Source: Collinsella sp. AF02-46-1
GTDB lineage: Bacteria > Actinomycetota > Coriobacteriia > Coriobacteriales > Coriobacteriaceae
NCBI GenBank assembly: GCA_934876235.1
Contig: CAKXKM010000008.1
Coordinates: 18,850-40,780 of the forward strand
Length of the DNA: 21,931 nt
Direction of reading: 5' to 3'
Below the pieces are notes generated by a model. The model ran no database searches, was not told the origin of the DNA, and saw only the letters and a program-made list of their open reading frames with translations. Made by a program: the position numbers and the translations under genes. Positions 7,300 through 14,605 of this stretch are shown piece by piece. The first letter of the stretch is position 1, and every line of letters begins with the position of its first letter.

Positions 7300-9744
7300 A
7301 TGAACGCCTTTGACCGATATGCCCCGTTTATCCAAGACTTCATCTACTCCCACGATTGGGAGAGTCTGCGCTCTATCCAGGTTGCGGCGGCAGACGCCAT
7401 CTTTAACACGCAGGACAACGTACTCCTGACGGCATCCACGGCTTCCGGCAAAACCGAGGCGGCCTTCTTTCCCATCCTGACCGAGTTTTGGGAGAACCCG
7501 CCCGCGAGCGTGGGCGCCCTCTACATTGGTCCCCTCAAAGCACTCATCAACGACCAGTTCGTTCGCCTCAACGACCTCTGCGAAGAGGCCGATATCCCTG
7601 TCTGGCACTGGCATGGCGACGTCTCGCAATCGCACAAGGCTAAGCTCATCAAAAAACCGAGCGGCATCTTGCAGATTACGCCCGAGTCGCTCGAGGCGCT
7701 CCTGATCCATAAGCACATGGCGATCCCGCGCATGTTTTGCGACCTGCGCTATGTGGTCATCGACGAGGTCCATTCGCTCATGCGCGGCGACCGTGGCGGG
7801 CAGACGCTCTGCCTTATTGAGCGCCTTTCGCGCATGGCGGGCGTACAGCCCCGCCGTATTGGCCTTTCGGCCACCATCGGCGACCCCGAGCGCACGGGCG
7901 CTTTTCTCTCGCAGGGAACGGGACGTGACTGCGTTATCCCCCGTTTTGAGGAACCGCGCCGCGTATGGCGCATCTCCATGGAGCACTTCTACAACTCGGG
8001 CCCCCAGGCACAGCAGCGAGGATTCGAGAGCGCAGGTCCCCAAGAGGCCGAGGTGCTTGCGTGCGAGCGCATCGAGGCGGCGACGCCCACGGCACTACCC
8101 ACCGGCACCCAGGACAGACGTCACAGCGGACAACTCACGCAGGAGGAGCGCCGCCAGCGTCGCGAACAGGCACAGGACAAGGCTACTTCCAGGGATCGCC
8201 GCGCTTCCTCGGCCCCCGAGGGCGAAGTCGACATCCCACGGGCAACCGAACAGGCACTTCTCAACCCCACCGACACCGCGCCCGAAAACGCCGACCCCGG
8301 CATGGGCTACATCTTTGAACATACGCGCGGCCGCAAGTGCCTGGTCTTTGCCAACTCGCGCGAGGAGGCAGAGGCCGTATGCTCCATGCTGCGCAGCTAC
8401 TGCGAGAGCCGACACGAGCCCGACCGCTTTCTCATCCACCACGGCAATCTTTCGGCATCGCTACGCGAGACGGCAGAAGAGCTCATGCGCGATGAGGAAC
8501 AGGCGCAGACAACCGTCACCACCTCCACGCTGGAGCTCGGCATTGATATCGGTCGCCTGGAGCGCGCGTTCCAGATCGATGCACCGTTTACCGTCAGCTC
8601 CTTTTTGCAGCGCATGGGACGCACGGGACGCCGCGATCTTCCGCCCGAGATGTGGTTTGTCATGCGCGAGGAGGAACCCGAGCCGCGCACGATGATGCCC
8701 GAGACCATTCCGTGGAAGCTCCTCCAGGGCATCGCGCTCGTACAACTCTATCGCGAGGAAAAGTGGGTCGAGCCGCCCGAGCTCGATCGACTCCCCTACA
8801 GTTTGCTCTATCACCAGACCATGTCGACGCTCGCCAGCACCGGCGAGCTCACACCGGCCGAGCTTGCTCAGCGCGTGCTCACGCTCAGCTATTTCCACCG
8901 CGTCTCGGCCGATGACTATCGCGTACTGCTGCGCCACCTCATCAAGATCGACCACATCCAGGTCACCGAGGGCGGTGGGCTCATCGTGGGCCTCGCTGGC
9001 GAGCGCATCATCAACAACTTTAAGTTCTACGCCGTGTTCCAGGAAAACGAGGAGTTTACCGTTCGCAGCGAATCGGCCGAGCTGGGCACGATCGTCAATC
9101 CCCCACCGCCCGGTGAGCGCATCGCCATCGCCGGACACTGCTGGATTGTCGAGGAAGTGGACTGGAAGCGTCATACCGTCTTTGCCACGCAGGTCAAGGG
9201 CCGTGTGCCGGCCTACTTTGGCGACTGTCCCGGCGATATCAATACACACGTACTCGAGCGCATGCGCAAGGCGCTCAACGAGCACGCGGCATATCCGTAC
9301 CTCATGGGCAACGCACGGGCACGCCTTGCACAGGCTCGTCATACCGCCGAGATTTCGGGCGCGGGAACTAAACCGCTCATTAACCTGGGCGGCGACACCT
9401 GGGTGCTCTTCCCCTGGTTGGGAAGCTACGCCTTTTTGGCGCTCGAGCGCATGCTCAAGATTAAATGCGCCGCGGAGCTGGACCTTCGCGGGCTCGATCC
9501 GTCGCGTCCATACTTTATGCAGTTTAAGATGAAGGCCGATGAGGAGACGTTCTTCGAGGTGCTCGCCGCCGAGGCTGAGAAGGACTTCGACCCCATCGAG
9601 CTCGTCTATCCCGGCGAGGTGCCTTATTTTGATCGCTACGACGAGTACGTTCCCGAGGAGCTTGTGCGCAAAGGCTTCGCCAAAGGCGTGCTCGACATCG
9701 AGGGTATGAAGCAGCGCGTCCTCAGCTGGCGCGACCACGCATAA
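7300..9744 (+). CDS. sngC: Lhr-like DEAD/DEAH helicase, Shango component SngC
   Basis: This is an 814-residue superfamily 2 helicase. Motif I is ASTASGKT (45-52), motif II IDEVH (154-158), motif III GLSATIG (188-194) and motif VI QRMGRTGRR (437-445). TSTLELGIDIG (408-418) is typical of the Lhr/BrxHI group. A charged Gln/Arg/Glu-rich insertion of about 100 residues (232-335) separates the two RecA lobes. The last 350 residues form the long C-terminal region of Lhr-type enzymes. It is predicted to unwind or translocate on nucleic acid in phage defence with the TerB protein and ATPase. It is the last gene of the operon and faces a convergent gene across a palindrome. The helicase call is firm and the system assignment good. 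Confidence 0.87.
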   Translation: MNAFDRYAPFIQDFIYSHDWESLRSIQVAAADAIFNTQDNVLLTASTASGKTEAAFFPILTEFWENPPASVGALYIGPLKALINDQFVRLNDLCEEADIPVWHWHGDVSQSHKAKLIKKPSGILQITPESLEALLIHKHMAIPRMFCDLRYVVIDEVHSLMRGDRGGQTLCLIERLSRMAGVQPRRIGLSATIGDPERTGAFLSQGTGRDCVIPRFEEPRRVWRISMEHFYNSGPQAQQRGFESAGPQEAEVLACERIEAATPTALPTGTQDRRHSGQLTQEERRQRREQAQDKATSRDRRASSAPEGEVDIPRATEQALLNPTDTAPENADPGMGYIFEHTRGRKCLVFANSREEAEAVCSMLRSYCESRHEPDRFLIHHGNLSASLRETAEELMRDEEQAQTTVTTSTLELGIDIGRLERAFQIDAPFTVSSFLQRMGRTGRRDLPPEMWFVMREEEPEPRTMMPETIPWKLLQGIALVQLYREEKWVEPPELDRLPYSLLYHQTMSTLASTGELTPAELAQRVLTLSYFHRVSADDYRVLLRHLIKIDHIQVTEGGGLIVGLAGERIINNFKFYAVFQENEEFTVRSESAELGTIVNPPPPGERIAIAGHCWIVEEVDWKRHTVFATQVKGRVPAYFGDCPGDINTHVLERMRKALNEHAAYPYLMGNARARLAQARHTAEISGAGTKPLINLGGDTWVLFPWLGSYAFLALERMLKIKCAAELDLRGLDPSRPYFMQFKMKADEETFFEVLAAEAEKDFDPIELVYPGEVPYFDRYDEYVPEELVRKGFAKGVLDIEGMKQRVLSWRDHA

Positions 9745-9762
9745 GACCAGTCTTTTTGGGAC

Positions 9763-9813
9763 GGGGCTTGTTGAGCTACTTTGGCATAACCAAGAAGTAG
9801 CTAAAGAAGCCCC
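9763..9813. terminator. 51-nt palindrome between convergent genes, possible bidirectional terminator
   Basis: GGGGCTT (9763-9769) pairs with AAGCCCC (9807-9813), and AGCTACTT (9774-9781) with AAGTAGCT (9795-9802). TGG/CCA (9782-9784, 9790-9792) lies at the tip around a 5-nt loop, and 4-nt internal bulges face each other. The position, 18 nt after the helicase stop and 32 nt before the stop of the opposing gene, fits a shared terminator. Neither side has a good T-run, although TTTTT lies at 9753-9757 on the plus strand, which reads as A on the minus strand. A recombination site or repeat element is an alternative. Confidence 0.45.
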
Positions 9814-9844
9814 TTCATAAACAGATTGGTCGCAGGGAGACGCG

Positions 9845-10720
9845 CTAGTCGTGGAGAGCGGTGCCGAGGAAGTCGGCATTGAAAGGCACGGCTTCGGCAA
9901 AGGCGTAGTCGCCGTCGCTGGCGATGAGCAGGTAATTCTCTTCGCCGCCAAACTCCGCATCGCCACATGGGACCACCCAGGCGTGGGCGAATACCTCGAG
10001 TGCCGTGGCAGCGCAATCGCGCAGGAACGTCACATCGCTCCCCTCGTTTGCGCTCACGATATTGGCCACGTAGATACCCCCGGGGTTCAGGCTGCCCCGC
10101 ACTAAACGCAATGCCTCAACCGTCGCCAGCTCGCGTACGGGCTCGGCACCGCCAAAGCAATCGCTCACGACCACATCGTAGCGACGATGACCCACGCTCG
10201 TCACGCCCAGATACGAGCGAGCCTCAGCGGTAATCACTCGCAGGCGATCGCCCACCGTGCGCTCCAGCTCGTCCAGGTAGAACCAACGGCGCGCCAGGCG
10301 CGTAATCTCGGCATCGTACTCAATGACGTCCATGCGCAAGCTCTCGTGCGACATCAGCGCAAACTTGGGATAGGCAAACCCGCCGCCGCCCAGCATGAGC
10401 ATGCGGTCGATACCGTGACCATAGGCGTCATGCATTGCGCGCTCGGCCTCAAACACGTCGTCAAACGCACGATAGTACGCAAAGACGGGCTCTGCCCAAC
10501 GCTCGCCAACGTAGCTTGCGCTTTGGTAGACTCCGCCTTGCACCAACACGCGAATCTCATCGCCGCCCTCATCGTGCACGCGTTTCACACGCGCCAACCC
10601 ATTGCGGGTTCGCGCAACCTGCAGACAGACAGCACGAACAGCGACAGCGGCCGCACCAAGCGCCGCGGCTCCCAGAGCAACGCCGGCAACGACGCCGGCA
10701 GAAACACTCGGCTTGTTCAT
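9845..10720 (-). CDS. Spermidine-synthase-like methyltransferase-fold protein with N-terminal membrane helix
   Basis: The 291-residue product begins with an Ala/Val-rich hydrophobic segment (about 8-30), probably a membrane anchor. The remainder follows the polyamine aminopropyltransferase fold: MLMLGGGGFAYPKF (107-120) is the nucleotide loop, EYD (134-136) the acidic residue pair after strand 2, and YDVVVSDCFGG (181-191) carries the Asp at the active-site position. The usual GGG-DG and DxxDP signatures are only partly kept, so spermidine synthesis is doubtful. Many actinobacteria carry such membrane-linked spermidine-synthase-like proteins of unknown substrate. It begins directly after the elp3 stop with AAGGAG inside the end of elp3, so it is translationally coupled to it. 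Confidence 0.78.
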   Translation of the reverse strand: MNKPSVSAGVVAGVALGAAALGAAAVAVRAVCLQVARTRNGLARVKRVHDEGGDEIRVLVQGGVYQSASYVGERWAEPVFAYYRAFDDVFEAERAMHDAYGHGIDRMLMLGGGGFAYPKFALMSHESLRMDVIEYDAEITRLARRWFYLDELERTVGDRLRVITAEARSYLGVTSVGHRRYDVVVSDCFGGAEPVRELATVEALRLVRGSLNPGGIYVANIVSANEGSDVTFLRDCAATALEVFAHAWVVPCGDAEFGGEENYLLIASDGDYAFAEAVPFNADFLGTALHD

Positions 10721-12628
10721 TTAGAGCTCCTTTTGCAGATAGAGTCCGTGGTCGTAGAAACCCAAATGGCGATAGTACTCGCGCGTACCGATCGCGCTAA
10801 TCACGTTGATACGCGCATAACCCGCATCCCGGGCAATCTCGCACGCACGCTCCACCAACGAGCGCCCCAGTCCATGATGCTGAGCCGCCTGGCCTTGATC
10901 GCCCACGCGCGCTGCCATGCCATACACGTGCACCTCGCGAATCATCGCCTCGTCCGGCGTCGTCGGCAACTCGTCCGCATGCGCGGCAACAAACGCGCGG
11001 TCGGGCAGCGACAAGCGCAAAAAGCCCGCGATCTTGCCCTGCGGCGTCACCCACTGCAAAAAGCGCTCATGTGTCACCGGCGTCTCGTACGCCACGTCCT
11101 CGTCAAGGGTCAACTCGCCCAGGTCGGCGCCCGCCGTGCTGATCTCGCGATAGCGAATCTCGCGCACCTTGGCGCCCTTGCCCTGCGCCGCCAGGCGATT
11201 CTCGACCAGCTGGCGAAGGTTGGGCTTCTTGTTGCCCACCATGATGTCATCGGAACTAAAGTCGCGGATCATACGACTGATACGGCAGAACGCCGGCGTC
11301 ACCACGATGTCGTCGGCTAGTACATCAAGCAGTTCTTCCTCGGTATAGGGGCGCCACTCGCCGCGCTCGTAGCAGCCCACCAGACGCGAGCCCTCGATGA
11401 GCGCACACGGGTAAACCTTGACCTCGTCGGGCGTAAAGGCCCCCTCGGTCATAAAGCGCTCGTAGTCGCGCTTGTCCCCCTCGGGTGTGGCGCCCAGCAA
11501 GTTGAGCATAAAATGCGCATGAATCTTAAAGCCAAACAGGCGCGCAAGCGAAAACGCCCGCTCAATCTGTGCCACCGAAATACGACGCTCGTTGATATCG
11601 AGCAGGTGCTGGTCGAGGCTCTGGATACCCATCTGAATCTTGGTGCAGCCCAGACGACGAATGAGCGTGAGCGCCTGCGGCGTTACGGCATCGGGACGCG
11701 TTTCGATAACGAGCCCGACCACGCGATGCTTCGCCGTCTCGTTGATGCGCTGCTGCCGCTCAAGCTCTTCCATCGTCGCCGTCTGCCACTCGGCGACCTC
11801 GCCCCAGGGCGTACCGGAGCCGTACAGGCGACGCACTGCACGGTTATAGCCGCCCACGGCAGCATCCACACGCTCCTGCTCGTCGGTAACGCCGCTCGCA
11901 AGCTCGGCCTCATCAGTCACAATGCCGGCAGCCCGATAGCGCTCGCGGCGGTCTGCTACCACCGGCGGCAGGGCATCGGCAGGAGCGTCATCGAGCAGGC
12001 GTCCCGCCTCGGTACGGCTGGTACCCGGACGCGCCAGCATGGGATTAGCCGCCACACCAGCCACGGCATCGTCATTGAGCGCGCGGAAGAGCTCCGACAT
12101 AAACCACGTCTGATAGCCTTGCGGATAGTCGCTCCAGGTACCGCCGAGCACGATGAGCTCGATCTTATCGGTTGCATGTCCCATCTGCGAAAGTGCGGTC
12201 AGGCGAGCGCTCACCTGCAAATACGGATCAAAGCAATTTTGCTCCGCACGGGCGCATGCCGGCTCGGCGTGCAGATAGCTTTTAGGCATGCGCAGATCGT
12301 TGGGGCAAAACAGGCAATCGCCCGAGCACGACCAGGGCTTGGTGATGACGGTAATGGTCGCTACGCCCGAAGCCGTGCGGCGCGGCTTCATGCGTAGCAC
12401 CTGCAGCAGTTGACGCTCCAGCTCGGCATCGACATTCCACCCAGCCCAACGAGCTGGTTCCTCACGTTTAACCCGCTGGTAAAACGGCAGCAGTCGGCGC
12501 TTGGCCAGGTCGCGCTTATCGGCACCCTCGCGGCGCGCCTCGGCATGTATCAGTTTGACGAGTGCCTTGTCGTCTACAGTCTCGCCGCAACGCAGGGCCT
12601 CGAGTATGTTCAAGATAATCTGTTCCAT
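10721..12628 (-). CDS. elp3: Elp3-family radical SAM/GNAT tRNA wobble-uridine enzyme
   Basis: This 635-residue protein combines a radical SAM domain with a C-terminal acetyltransferase domain. The [4Fe-4S] cysteines are C101, C105 and C108 in CSGDCLFCPN. It continues with YLHAEPACARA (118-128), PYLQ (135-138) and ELIVLGGTWSDYP (157-169), all hallmarks of Elp3. The GNAT end includes HGLGRSLVERA and INVISAIGTREYYRHLGF. Elp3 forms 5-carboxymethyl-type groups on uridine 34 of tRNA from acetyl-CoA. A region of about 90 residues after residue 185, absent from shorter Elp3 proteins, is Ala/Arg/Glu-rich. There is no clear Shine-Dalgarno, but a -10-like TACAAT sits 6 nt before the ATG, which allows a leaderless mRNA. 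Confidence 0.9.
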   Translation of the reverse strand: MEQIILNILEALRCGETVDDKALVKLIHAEARREGADKRDLAKRRLLPFYQRVKREEPARWAGWNVDAELERQLLQVLRMKPRRTASGVATITVITKPWSCSGDCLFCPNDLRMPKSYLHAEPACARAEQNCFDPYLQVSARLTALSQMGHATDKIELIVLGGTWSDYPQGYQTWFMSELFRALNDDAVAGVAANPMLARPGTSRTEAGRLLDDAPADALPPVVADRRERYRAAGIVTDEAELASGVTDEQERVDAAVGGYNRAVRRLYGSGTPWGEVAEWQTATMEELERQQRINETAKHRVVGLVIETRPDAVTPQALTLIRRLGCTKIQMGIQSLDQHLLDINERRISVAQIERAFSLARLFGFKIHAHFMLNLLGATPEGDKRDYERFMTEGAFTPDEVKVYPCALIEGSRLVGCYERGEWRPYTEEELLDVLADDIVVTPAFCRISRMIRDFSSDDIMVGNKKPNLRQLVENRLAAQGKGAKVREIRYREISTAGADLGELTLDEDVAYETPVTHERFLQWVTPQGKIAGFLRLSLPDRAFVAAHADELPTTPDEAMIREVHVYGMAARVGDQGQAAQHHGLGRSLVERACEIARDAGYARINVISAIGTREYYRHLGFYDHGLYLQKEL

Positions 12629-12634
12629 GTCCCC

Positions 12635-12640
12635 ATTGTA
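12635..12640 (-). promoter_or_regulatory. -10 element suggesting leaderless elp3 transcription
   Basis: On the minus strand TACAAT (5/6 match to TATAAT) is followed by six nucleotides and then the ATG of elp3. That is the spacing expected if transcription starts at the A of the start codon. No good -35 is seen, because the region upstream is the terminator hairpin of the preceding operon. Confidence 0.35.
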
Positions 12641-12678
12641 AAGGCAAAGGCGCCGAAGCCCGTCACGGCTCCGGCGCC
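12640..12678 (-). terminator. Intrinsic terminator of the XRE/DUF4097 operon
   Basis: GGCGCCG (12649-12655) pairs with CGGCGCC (12672-12678). AGCC (12657-12660) pairs with GGCT (12667-12670), an A/C mismatch lies between the two helices, and the loop is 6 nt. On the minus strand the stem is followed by TTTGCCTTT (12648-12640). It lies 48 nt after the stop of the DUF4097 gene and just before elp3. Confidence 0.75.
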
Positions 12679-12725
12679 TCCATCAAAGAGCATGCCTATA
12701 TGCACCGGTCTCCGAAAACCGCACG

Positions 12726-13622
12726 TCACTCCGGATCGAACGACATGTCGCCCGAACCGACCTTAAAGCGATACGTGGCAGACTTATCACCGTTGTCGAA
12801 TTCATGATTCAAAGTGGTCTCGCCATCGTAGCCAAGCGGAAGGAAATCACTCTCAAAGTCACCGCTGCCCACGGTGAGGCGCGCCTTAAAGCCCGTAGAG
12901 TTCGGAACCGTTATCTCCACATCGCCCGAGCCCACGCTTACATCCATCGACTTCGCGGGGGCCTGGTAGAGCTCGAACGTCACATCGCCCGAACCGACCT
13001 CGGCATTCAGGGTGTCGGTCACGGTACCCGCAAACTCGACGTCTCCCGAGTCCAACGTCAAATCGAAGTCGTGGCACGCAATGTCCGTGACCGTCAGATC
13101 GCCCGATCCTACATTCGCTGTAATGCCCACCATGTTATCGGCAACTTCGCGCGGCAGTTCGACGGTAACCGTGCGGTCAATGGCGCGCTCGTCATCGCAA
13201 TCGAACTGGCGAATCTTGAGCGCAGAACCCTTAACCACGGCCAGATTCTGGGTTGCCGCATCGTAAGCAGCTACTCCTTTTGCGACGCGGCCACTCTCGA
13301 TGACACGTACCGGCCCGTCGGAGACGCACTTGACCTCAACCGTCCCCGACGTAACATCCAAATCAAGGGACTGAAATGAATCGGCATCAAAGGTCGCGCT
13401 CGAAAGCCGCCGAGGCTGAGCGGAGTAATTACCGCCATTCAAAAGATCGTCTTTGTCGTCCTCATGGTCCACACCAGACAAGCCAGATGCGATATCGCCG
13501 AGACCCCACGGGCCATCGTAGTGAATCAATGTCCGCGAAGTGCCAAAGACGAGTCCGATGATAAGCACGAAGGCTCCGATGCCAACGATCAGGCGCACCT
13601 TCGATTCATGCGAAAGCCTCAT
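12726..13622 (-). CDS. DUF4097 beta-helix-type envelope protein
   Basis: The 298-residue product has one membrane segment (about residues 9-27) and a large outer domain. From about 165 onward a repeated motif, GSGDL/GSGDV/SGDVEF/GSGDM, recurs about every 16-25 residues, the pattern of DUF4097 (putative adhesin) repeats that build a right-handed beta structure. An acidic linker (DHEDDKDD) follows the membrane helix. The start has AGAGGGTGA upstream and overlaps the stop of the XRE-type gene in ATGA. In Firmicutes and Actinobacteria such proteins often accompany small regulators of envelope stress, so a stress-linked envelope role is plausible but not shown. The gene ends before a strong terminator. 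Confidence 0.85.
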   Translation of the reverse strand: MRLSHESKVRLIVGIGAFVLIIGLVFGTSRTLIHYDGPWGLGDIASGLSGVDHEDDKDDLLNGGNYSAQPRRLSSATFDADSFQSLDLDVTSGTVEVKCVSDGPVRVIESGRVAKGVAAYDAATQNLAVVKGSALKIRQFDCDDERAIDRTVTVELPREVADNMVGITANVGSGDLTVTDIACHDFDLTLDSGDVEFAGTVTDTLNAEVGSGDVTFELYQAPAKSMDVSVGSGDVEITVPNSTGFKARLTVGSGDFESDFLPLGYDGETTLNHEFDNGDKSATYRFKVGSGDMSFDPE

Positions 13623-14338
13623 CGTTCATCACCCTCTTTGCTATCCGGATCGGCAGGGACCGGAGCAGCAGCGTCAGCATCAACCGCAGCGGAAACATCC
13701 TGAGCCCCAGCTGCCACCGTTGCCGGACCAACCTGAATATCCCCGCGCGCCCAATCGCCATCGAGCGCACGCGCCACCCAGTGATAGATGGGGATCGTAA
13801 AGAAGATCAACGCGGCAAAGGGGCCGGCACCAAACGGGAACATCAGCAAAAAGAACAGCAGCCAGCACACAGCCCAATACGGGAACGACTGAAACGGGCC
13901 CTTCACCGGAGTCACGCTGGTCGCACCGGCACCCGTCACCTGAGCCGTCGCCGCATTAGCTGCCTGCGCGCTCCAGCTTGCCGCTTGCGCCGCCTTGGCC
14001 GCAGCATCACTCGCCTGCGTAGCTGCCTCGGTAGCGCGTGCCGCCGCCTCGTGGGTACGGGCGCGCTCCGCCGCCTCGGCCTCGCGCTGACGGGCGCGGT
14101 CCTCGTTCTCAAACTCGATATCGTCCTCGATCTCATCGCTCGGATTAAGGAGCTCATCCAAACTCACGCCATAGAGTTTTGCGAGCGAGATCAGGTTCTC
14201 GGTATCGGGCGAGCTCTCCGCACGCTCCCATTTACTGACCGCCTGGCGCGACAGCCCCAGCTTTCGCGCCAGCCCTTCTTGGCTAAAACCCTTGCTGCGA
14301 CGAAGGTCGGCGAGCCGCTGCGCAGTTTCTACATTCAT
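13619..14338 (-). CDS. XRE-family regulator fused to membrane segments
   Basis: The 239-residue product starts at the ATG at 14338 behind a perfect AGGAGG; the longer open frame upstream has no such site. Residues of about 5-60 form an HTH_3 domain (RLADLRRSKGFSQEGLARKL, then LSRQAVSKWERAESSPD). An Ala/Glu/Arg-rich helical linker follows (about 75-140). Two membrane segments then lie at about 155-195 (WAVCWLLFFLLMFPF, FAALIFFTIPIYHWV), and an Ala/Asp-rich tail ends the protein. It is probably a membrane-tethered transcription regulator that controls its own operon, including the overlapping DUF4097 gene. Its signal is unknown. Confidence 0.85.
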   Translation of the reverse strand: MNVETAQRLADLRRSKGFSQEGLARKLGLSRQAVSKWERAESSPDTENLISLAKLYGVSLDELLNPSDEIEDDIEFENEDRARQREAEAAERARTHEAAARATEAATQASDAAAKAAQAASWSAQAANAATAQVTGAGATSVTPVKGPFQSFPYWAVCWLLFFLLMFPFGAGPFAALIFFTIPIYHWVARALDGDWARGDIQVGPATVAAGAQDVSAAVDADAAAPVPADPDSKEGDER

Positions 14339-14456
14339 GGTTCCTCCTATGCGATGCCAGCCGTGCCGCCGGACCGTTTTTGTTCTTAAGGCGCCTTGCA
14401 CAGTTAAAAATCTATCCGCCACCGCCAAAAGCATGCCACCTATTCTAGTGAGATTT

Positions 14457-14485
14457 TTGACAACCGGCGGTTGCGGGCATATATG
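14457..14485 (+). promoter_or_regulatory. Sigma-70 promoter for the Trm9-like methyltransferase gene
   Basis: A perfect TTGACA (14457-14462) is separated by exactly 17 bp from TATATG (14480-14485). Transcription would start near 14492, leaving a leader of about 115 nt before the GTG at 14606. The region between the divergent genes (14339-14605) holds this promoter and the regulator's ribosome site. No clear minus-strand promoter was found there. Confidence 0.6.
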
Positions 14486-14605
14486 AGCTGCGGAAATGTG
14501 TCCAAACAAAGCAATGACCCGCAGCTCGGTTGTCCCCGTTGCGGCGTTAACGGTAGTATGGTCGTACTGTTTATTCCGCACCGCCAACGGAGGGAGTTCC
14601 GCGCC

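Noticed and set aside
4147..9744. BREX system fragment
   Set aside because: The ATPase and helicase resemble BrxD and BrxHI, but the TerB partner and the absence of PglX, PglZ or BrxC-type genes in the flanks fit Shango better.
8461..9966. Long minus-strand open frame (501 codons) opposite the helicase
   Set aside because: It mirrors the codon bias of the plus-strand helicase. It has no ribosome site, no recognisable domain and an unnatural composition. The helicase on the other strand has all its motifs.
10187..11320. Plus-strand open frame of 377 codons opposite elp3 and the spermidine-synthase-like gene
   Set aside because: It spans two well-supported minus-strand genes, is His/Arg/Ala-rich and has no family likeness.
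14339..14587. N-terminal extension of the XRE regulator
   Set aside because: The extension covers the intergenic region. A perfect AGGAGG marks the ATG at 14338 directly before the helix-turn-helix domain.
14471..14605. N-terminal extension of the Trm9-like methyltransferase containing CPRCG, a possible zinc knuckle
   Set aside because: It overlaps a consensus promoter and lacks a ribosome site. The GTG at 14606 has a good one and begins where family similarity begins.
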